Part shown: positions 59,729 through 64,000 of the stretch, one piece after another
How the letters are laid out: the number at the start of each line of letters is the position of its first letter
How positions within the stretch are numbered: the stretch's first letter is position 1
Source of the DNA: Radiobacillus deserti
GTDB lineage: Bacteria; Bacillota; Bacilli; Bacillales; Amphibacillaceae
DNA length: 64,000 bases
Direction: 5' to 3'
Assembly: GCF_007301515.1 (NCBI RefSeq)
Contig: NZ_CP041666.1
Location: 496,001-560,000, forward strand
Position numbers and translations under genes: made by a program
Notes under the pieces: generated by a model
What the model saw: the letters and a program-made list of their open reading frames with translations, nothing else
Told to the model about the DNA's origin: nothing
The model's database searches: none

Positions 59729-61471
59729 ATGAACGAGCACCTATATAGATGGCGAAATCGTGAACTTCGAGAACACGTATCTGTGATCGATGGCAATCTC
59801 GCCCCCAGTCTGCTGATTAAAAATATTACGTACTTGAATGTCTTCTTAAAGCAATGGATAAAAGCGCACATTTGGGTGTATCAAGATCGGATTGTGTACG
59901 TGGGAGATAAGCTTCCAACGAATTTGAAAGGTACAGAAATTATAGAAGCGAATGGAAAGTATGCTGTTCCGGGATATGTGGAACCTCATGCTCATCCGTT
60001 TCAATTATATAATCCCCACCAGTTAGCCAAGTATGCATCCCAAACCGGAACCACTGTGTTAATCAATGACAACTTAATGTGGTTATTTTTATTAAAAGAA
60101 AAGGAAGCGTTTACATTACTGGATGAATTTATGCAGCTTCCTGTTTCGATGTATTGGTGGTCCAGGTATGACTGTCAGAGCATAATTCAAGAAGAACATG
60201 ATATGTTTAGCAACGAAAAAGTATTGAGATGGTTAAATCACCCAGCTGTAACCCAAGGTGGCGAATTAACTGCGTGGCCGCAAGTTTTGCAAGGGGATGA
60301 CCACATACTGTATTGGATGCAAGAGACAAAGCGGCTTAGGAAGCCAATTGAAGGTCATTTTCCTGGGGCGTCTGAATCTACATTAGTGAAGATGCTCTTA
60401 CTAGGAGCCAGCGCGGACCATGAATCCATCAATGGTAAAGAAGCTTTTGAACGAATTCGGTTAGGGTATCAAGTAGGTCTTCGACATTCCTCCATCCGAC
60501 CTGATTTGCCAAAACTTTTAGAGGAATTACTGGAATTAGGATTACAAAATTTCGATATGCTAACATTAACTACAGACGGCTCTACGCCATCCTTCTATAA
60601 GGACGGAATGATAAATAGTTTAATCCAGATTGCGATTGAAAAAGGAGTGCCTGTCGAAGAGGCGTATCGAATGGCAACGTATAACCCAGCTAAACATTTT
60701 CATATGGATGACCGATTTGGAAGCATTGCACCAGGTCGCGTTGCTCATATCAATATACTTGATGACCCCAAAAACCCAACACCTACTAGTGTATTGGCCA
60801 AAGGTCAATGGGTAGTTAAGCAAGGGGACAATGTCAGTGATGAAGGCAATTCAATCGCGTTAGATTCGTTCTTTAAACCATTACAGTTAGATTGGGATCT
60901 AGATGATGACGATATGCAATTTTCTTTACCTATTGGAATGAAAATGGTTAATGATGTCATTATGAAGCCGTATCCAATTAATGTAGATGCAACGGTAGAA
61001 CGAATTCCTAATACGTTTGATGAAGCATTTCTTATGCTGTTGGATCGCCAAGGAAGATGGAGAGTCAACACACTTATGGAAGGGTTCACGAGTGAGCTAG
61101 GAGGGATGGTAACCTCCTATTCGACGACGGGAGATATTGCTTGTATCGGAAAAAGTAAGAAGGATATTCGGATTGCTTTCAATCGAATGAAAGAAATGGG
61201 TGGGGGCATCGTTTTAGTGGATCAAGGAGAAATTCTCTTTGAATTAAATCTCCCGTTTGCTGGAATCATGTATGACGGGGAAATGGTAGAATTAATGGAA
61301 AAGGAACAACAGCTGAAGAATATGCTGAAGGACTACGGGTATAAATTTGATGATCCAGTCTTTACCTTATTATTTTTATCCTCTATCCATTTACCTTATA
61401 TCCGTATTACACCGAAGGGGATTGTAGATGTGAAGAAGAAAGAGGTTCTATTTCCTGCTATTATGAGGTAA
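59729..61471 (+). CDS. yerA: Adenine deaminase-like amidohydrolase YerA
   Basis: This metal-dependent hydrolase of 580 residues resembles adenine deaminase. The N-terminal domain leads to the metal-binding YVEPHAHPFQLYNP (His-X-His), with EGHFPGASESTLVKML and LTTDGSTPSFYKDGM further on, and a C-terminal domain with AFNRMKEMGGGIVLVDQGEI as in Ade proteins. It follows the purine operon as in B. subtilis, suggesting purine base salvage, though B. subtilis YerA has not been shown to be the main adenine deaminase. AGAAGGAG precedes the ATG. Confidence 0.9.
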   Translation: MNEHLYRWRNRELREHVSVIDGNLAPSLLIKNITYLNVFLKQWIKAHIWVYQDRIVYVGDKLPTNLKGTEIIEANGKYAVPGYVEPHAHPFQLYNPHQLAKYASQTGTTVLINDNLMWLFLLKEKEAFTLLDEFMQLPVSMYWWSRYDCQSIIQEEHDMFSNEKVLRWLNHPAVTQGGELTAWPQVLQGDDHILYWMQETKRLRKPIEGHFPGASESTLVKMLLLGASADHESINGKEAFERIRLGYQVGLRHSSIRPDLPKLLEELLELGLQNFDMLTLTTDGSTPSFYKDGMINSLIQIAIEKGVPVEEAYRMATYNPAKHFHMDDRFGSIAPGRVAHINILDDPKNPTPTSVLAKGQWVVKQGDNVSDEGNSIALDSFFKPLQLDWDLDDDDMQFSLPIGMKMVNDVIMKPYPINVDATVERIPNTFDEAFLMLLDRQGRWRVNTLMEGFTSELGGMVTSYSTTGDIACIGKSKKDIRIAFNRMKEMGGGIVLVDQGEILFELNLPFAGIMYDGEMVELMEKEQQLKNMLKDYGYKFDDPVFTLLFLSSIHLPYIRITPKGIVDVKKKEVLFPAIMR

Positions 61472-61487
61472 AATTAATAGAATAAGG

Positions 61488-61537
61488 TCACAAAGAAAAA
61501 GAATGAGGTTTTCGTGACTCATTCTTTTTCTTTGTGA
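61488..61537. terminator. Terminator after yerA
   Basis: TCACAAAGAAAAAGAATGAG pairs perfectly with its complement around ten bases; a T-run follows a few bases later. Confidence 0.82.
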
Positions 61538-61627
61538 GAATTTTTTATTAGCTGAATTAGGTTGGTGAGAGGAAAACATTTTTAATACCATTAGCATTTT
61601 ATTAACTTAAAAGGTGTGATACTAGTC

Positions 61628-62680
61628 ATGTTAAAGAGAAAGACAGGACTTATTGTATGTATGCTCATACTTCTTGTGGCGTTAGCAGCTTGTAAGAATA
61701 AAGATACAGCAGAATCTGCGCCGAAAGAGTCAGAGGAACCGGAACAAACAGAACCAGTGGCAGAGCCAGAACCAGAATTTAAAAACGTCTATCCTTTTAC
61801 AGGTATTAAAACAAATGATCCGGTCAATAATCGCGCGGTTGCAGTAATGGTCAACAACTTTTACAAAGCTCGTCCACAAACCGGACTTTCTCAAGCGGAT
61901 ATCGTGTTTGAAATTCTAGCAGAAGGAGATATAACACGGTTTATCGCGTTTTTCCAAAGTCAACAACCGGAAGTGGTTGGGCCGGTGAGAAGTGCGCGAG
62001 AATACTACTTTAATTTAGCAAAGGATTATAATGCATTATATGTCTACCATGGTGCAGCAACACATGTAGAAGCAGCGTTACGAGCAAATGGACCTGACAG
62101 CTTAAGTGGCTCGTATTACGATAATGACGGGCATCTATTCGAACGTGCGGATTTCCGAGAGGCACCACACAATTCTTATCTACTCTTTTCCAATGTCTAT
62201 GAAGTAGCTTCGGAGCAAGGGTATGAAGTAGAGGCGAACTATGAACCTCTACCATTCTTAGCGGAGGAAGATATCCCGACTATTCAAGGAACTGCGGCAA
62301 CGGAAGTATCGTTCTCGTATTTCGCCAACGATCCAATTCATTATACGTACGATGAAGCAGCGCAAAAATATTTGCGTTATAATGGAGACATGCAAACAGT
62401 AGAGTTAGAAACAGACGAACCGATTCAGCTTGATAATATCTTCATTATGGAGACTGCGCACAGTGTAATTGATGATAAAGGAAGACGTGAAGTAGATCTT
62501 CAATCCGGTGGGAATGCATTATTACTTCAAAAAGGAAAGGTTCAAGAGGTTCAATGGAGGAATGTAGACGGAAGAATTCTTCCGTATAAAAATGGACAGC
62601 CAGTAGGACTAGTCCCAGGTCAAACCTGGATTAATGTAATTCCAGAAAGCCAAGGCTTAGAAAGTGTGACGATACAATAA
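61628..62680 (+). CDS. yerB: DUF3048 lipoprotein YerB
   Basis: This extracellular lipoprotein has about 350 residues. The signal MLKRKTGLIVCMLILLVALA ends in the lipobox LAAC, followed by an acidic Glu/Pro-rich linker. The mature domain has YPFTGIKTNDPVNNRAVAVM, ARPQTGLSQADIVFEILAEG and GPVRSAREYYFNLAKDYNAL, which are standard DUF3048 stretches. A GTG at 61616 is in frame but sits in the AAAAGGTG site; the ATG at 61628 is preferred. It is followed by yerC. Function is unknown. Confidence 0.92.
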   Translation: MLKRKTGLIVCMLILLVALAACKNKDTAESAPKESEEPEQTEPVAEPEPEFKNVYPFTGIKTNDPVNNRAVAVMVNNFYKARPQTGLSQADIVFEILAEGDITRFIAFFQSQQPEVVGPVRSAREYYFNLAKDYNALYVYHGAATHVEAALRANGPDSLSGSYYDNDGHLFERADFREAPHNSYLLFSNVYEVASEQGYEVEANYEPLPFLAEEDIPTIQGTAATEVSFSYFANDPIHYTYDEAAQKYLRYNGDMQTVELETDEPIQLDNIFIMETAHSVIDDKGRREVDLQSGGNALLLQKGKVQEVQWRNVDGRILPYKNGQPVGLVPGQTWINVIPESQGLESVTIQ

Positions 62681-62696
62681 GTAGGGAGGGACCTAC

Positions 62697-63017
62697 ATGC
62701 AAATAGACAAGCTTCGTGGTCAACAGCTAGATGAATTGTTTGATGCAATTCTATCCTTAAAAGATCGAGAAGAATGCTATCGTTTTTTTGATGATATTGC
62801 GACAATGAGTGAGGTTCAATCCTTAGCTCAAAGACTTCAAGTGGCGAAAATGCTACAGGATGGTTATACGTACGGGGTTATCGTAAAGGAATCCGGTGCG
62901 TCGACTACTACGATATCACGAGTAAAGCGATGCTTAACCTATGGGAATGATGGGTACAAGATGGTCTTAGACCGAATCAGTCAAACGGAACAAGATGAAA
63001 CGGAAAACGTCGACTAA
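62697..63017 (+). CDS. yerC: TrpR-like protein YerC
   Basis: This small DNA-binding-type protein has 106 residues. The TrpR-like helix-turn-helix covers most of it: LAQRLQVAKMLQDGYTYGVI, then VKESGASTTTISRVKRCLTYG. It is in the YerC/YecD family. AGTAGGGAGGG precedes the ATG. It lies 16 bp after yerB, probably in the same transcript. Its target is not known. Confidence 0.93.
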   Translation: MQIDKLRGQQLDELFDAILSLKDREECYRFFDDIATMSEVQSLAQRLQVAKMLQDGYTYGVIVKESGASTTTISRVKRCLTYGNDGYKMVLDRISQTEQDETENVD

Positions 63018-63054
63018 TATCGGCGTTTTCTAGTAAGAAGGGTTGGGGGAAAAA

Positions 63055-64000
63055 ATGGTTCGATTTGGTGTAATCGGAACGAATTGGATTACCGAGAGTT
63101 TTTTAGATGGTGCACGACAACTAGAAGATTTTTTAGTCACAACGGTATATTCGAGGTCGGAAGAAAAAGCAAAAGAGTTTGCCGAAAAGCATGGTGCGAC
63201 TCATACATACACAGACTTAGACGAATTTGCAGAAAGCAAGGAGTTCGACGCCGTTTATATCGCAAGCCCGAACTCCTTCCATGCGGAGCAAGCCATTCTG
63301 TGCATGAATCATGGAAAGCACGTCATCATAGAAAAGTCGATTGCTTCGAATGCGAAGGAAGTAGAAAGGATTATGGAAGCTTCCAAGAATAATGGGGTAG
63401 TGGCGATGGAAGCGTTGAAAACAACCTTCTTACCAAACTTCCAAACCATTCAAGAAAACTTACATAAACTTGGACCAATTCGACGCTACTTTGCAAGCTA
63501 TTGCCAATATTCTTCTCGTTATGATGCTTACAAAGAAGGAACCATTCTTAATGCGTTTAATCCTAAATTTTCAAACGGTTCGTTAATGGATATTGGTGTG
63601 TATTGCACGTATCCGATGGTTGCCTTATTTGGAAAACCTAAAAAGCTCCTTGCTTCAAGCTTGTTATTAGAGTCTGGAGTAGATGGGCAAGGAAGCATCA
63701 TGTTTGAATATGAGGCAATGAGCGGAGTTATTATGTATTCCAAAATTTCCAACTCCTATGTTCCATCAGAAATTCAAGGGGAAAAAGGAAGTATGCTAAT
63801 TGATAATTTTAATTCCCCAACACATGTAGAAATTCGATATAAAGATGGAACAGTGGAGGATATTACAAGAGAGCAAGTAGACAATACGATGTATTATGAA
63901 GCGAAAGCATTTTTAGAAACCATCCAAAGTGGAAAAAAAGAATCGGATGTTAATACTTTGGAGCGATCTCTCATTACGTCACAACTACTAGAAGAAGCAA
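63055..64000 (+). CDS. Gfo/Idh/MocA family oxidoreductase (5' part, runs off the end)
   Basis: An uninterrupted frame runs from the ATG at 63055 to the end of the window, about 315 residues, with no stop seen. The N-terminal Rossmann motif is VRFGVIGTNWITESFLDGAR. The family motif follows in AVYIASPNSFHAEQAILCMN, then GKHVIIEKSIASNAKEVERI (the Glu-Lys-Ser form of EKP) and EALKTTFLPNFQ. The C-terminal substrate domain begins with GSLMDIGVYCTYPMVALFG. GGGGGA precedes the start. This is a dehydrogenase of sugars or similar compounds; the substrate is not known. Confidence 0.9.
   Translation, partial: MVRFGVIGTNWITESFLDGARQLEDFLVTTVYSRSEEKAKEFAEKHGATHTYTDLDEFAESKEFDAVYIASPNSFHAEQAILCMNHGKHVIIEKSIASNAKEVERIMEASKNNGVVAMEALKTTFLPNFQTIQENLHKLGPIRRYFASYCQYSSRYDAYKEGTILNAFNPKFSNGSLMDIGVYCTYPMVALFGKPKKLLASSLLLESGVDGQGSIMFEYEAMSGVIMYSKISNSYVPSEIQGEKGSMLIDNFNSPTHVEIRYKDGTVEDITREQVDNTMYYEAKAFLETIQSGKKESDVNTLERSLITSQLLEEA

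Noticed and set aside
63084..63392. 102-residue frame inside the final gene
   Set aside because: It is out of frame with the Gfo/Idh oxidoreductase, whose frame shows the Rossmann and EKS motifs.

Overview
The window is a stretch of low-GC chromosome from a spore-forming member of the Bacillaceae. The evidence is B. subtilis-like gene blocks (MoxR-DUF58-transglutaminase-guaA, pbuG, yebE-yebG, purEKBCSQLFMNHD, yerA-yerB-yerC), sigma-A promoters with AGGAGG ribosome binding sites, CcpA (cre), PurR and NrdR sites, and a small Spo0E-type phosphatase gene. Two betaine-uptake genes suggest osmotic stress tolerance. The genus cannot be fixed from the sequence. Nearly all genes are ordinary chromosomal genes; I see no prophage, transposase, CRISPR array, rRNA or tRNA.

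Layout. 1-2.5 kb: a CheW and a methyl-accepting chemotaxis protein, preceded by two Spo0A-box-like sites and followed by a structured intergenic repeat. 2.7-9.7 kb: a beta-glucoside island with two EIIBCA permeases, a LicT antiterminator and a GH1 6-phospho-beta-glucosidase, carrying three RAT/terminator switches and one strong cre. 9.8-12.3 kb: PadR, DUF1048 and an ABC-2 exporter pair (minus strand). 12.6-14.3 kb: an AraC regulator divergent from a membrane protein. 14.4-14.8 kb: a decayed gene. 14.9-18.7 kb: a DUF4317 protein, then an RpiR regulator divergent from a GH4 6-phospho-beta-glucosidase (licH-like). 18.7-22.2 kb: an orphan betaine-binding lipoprotein, a BCCT transporter and a TetR regulator sharing a candidate operator. 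22.4-24.5 kb: a HesB-fold protein and a TetR/SDR divergent pair. 24.6-29.1 kb: a class I ribonucleotide reductase operon behind tandem NrdR boxes and a cobalamin riboswitch. 30.2-34.2 kb: a PRD regulator with fused EIIB/EIIA domains plus ascorbate-family EIIB and EIIC. 34.2-36.2 kb: a Spo0E-like phosphatase and a KtrB potassium transporter, then a 20-bp-period tandem array. 36.6-42.8 kb: MoxR, DUF58, transglutaminase and guaA. 43.1-46 kb: pbuG, Hsp20, yebE and yebG. 46.2-59.1 kb: the complete purine operon. 59.4-64 kb: a small DUF2892 protein, yerA, yerB, yerC and the 5' part of a Gfo/Idh oxidoreductase.

Regulation is the most informative part. Purine supply is controlled by three guanine-class riboswitches (guaA, pbuG, purE). 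Two of these also have an upstream PurBox pair with the same 18-bp spacing. Beta-glucoside use is controlled by RNA antitermination and catabolite repression. Ribonucleotide reductase is under apparent dual NrdR and B12 control, which predicts a B12-dependent reductase elsewhere in the genome. I found no clearly undescribed multi-gene system. The best leads are the shared TetR and PadR operators, the divergent RAT with a compensated stem, the structured repeat with covarying arms, and the 20-bp tandem array.
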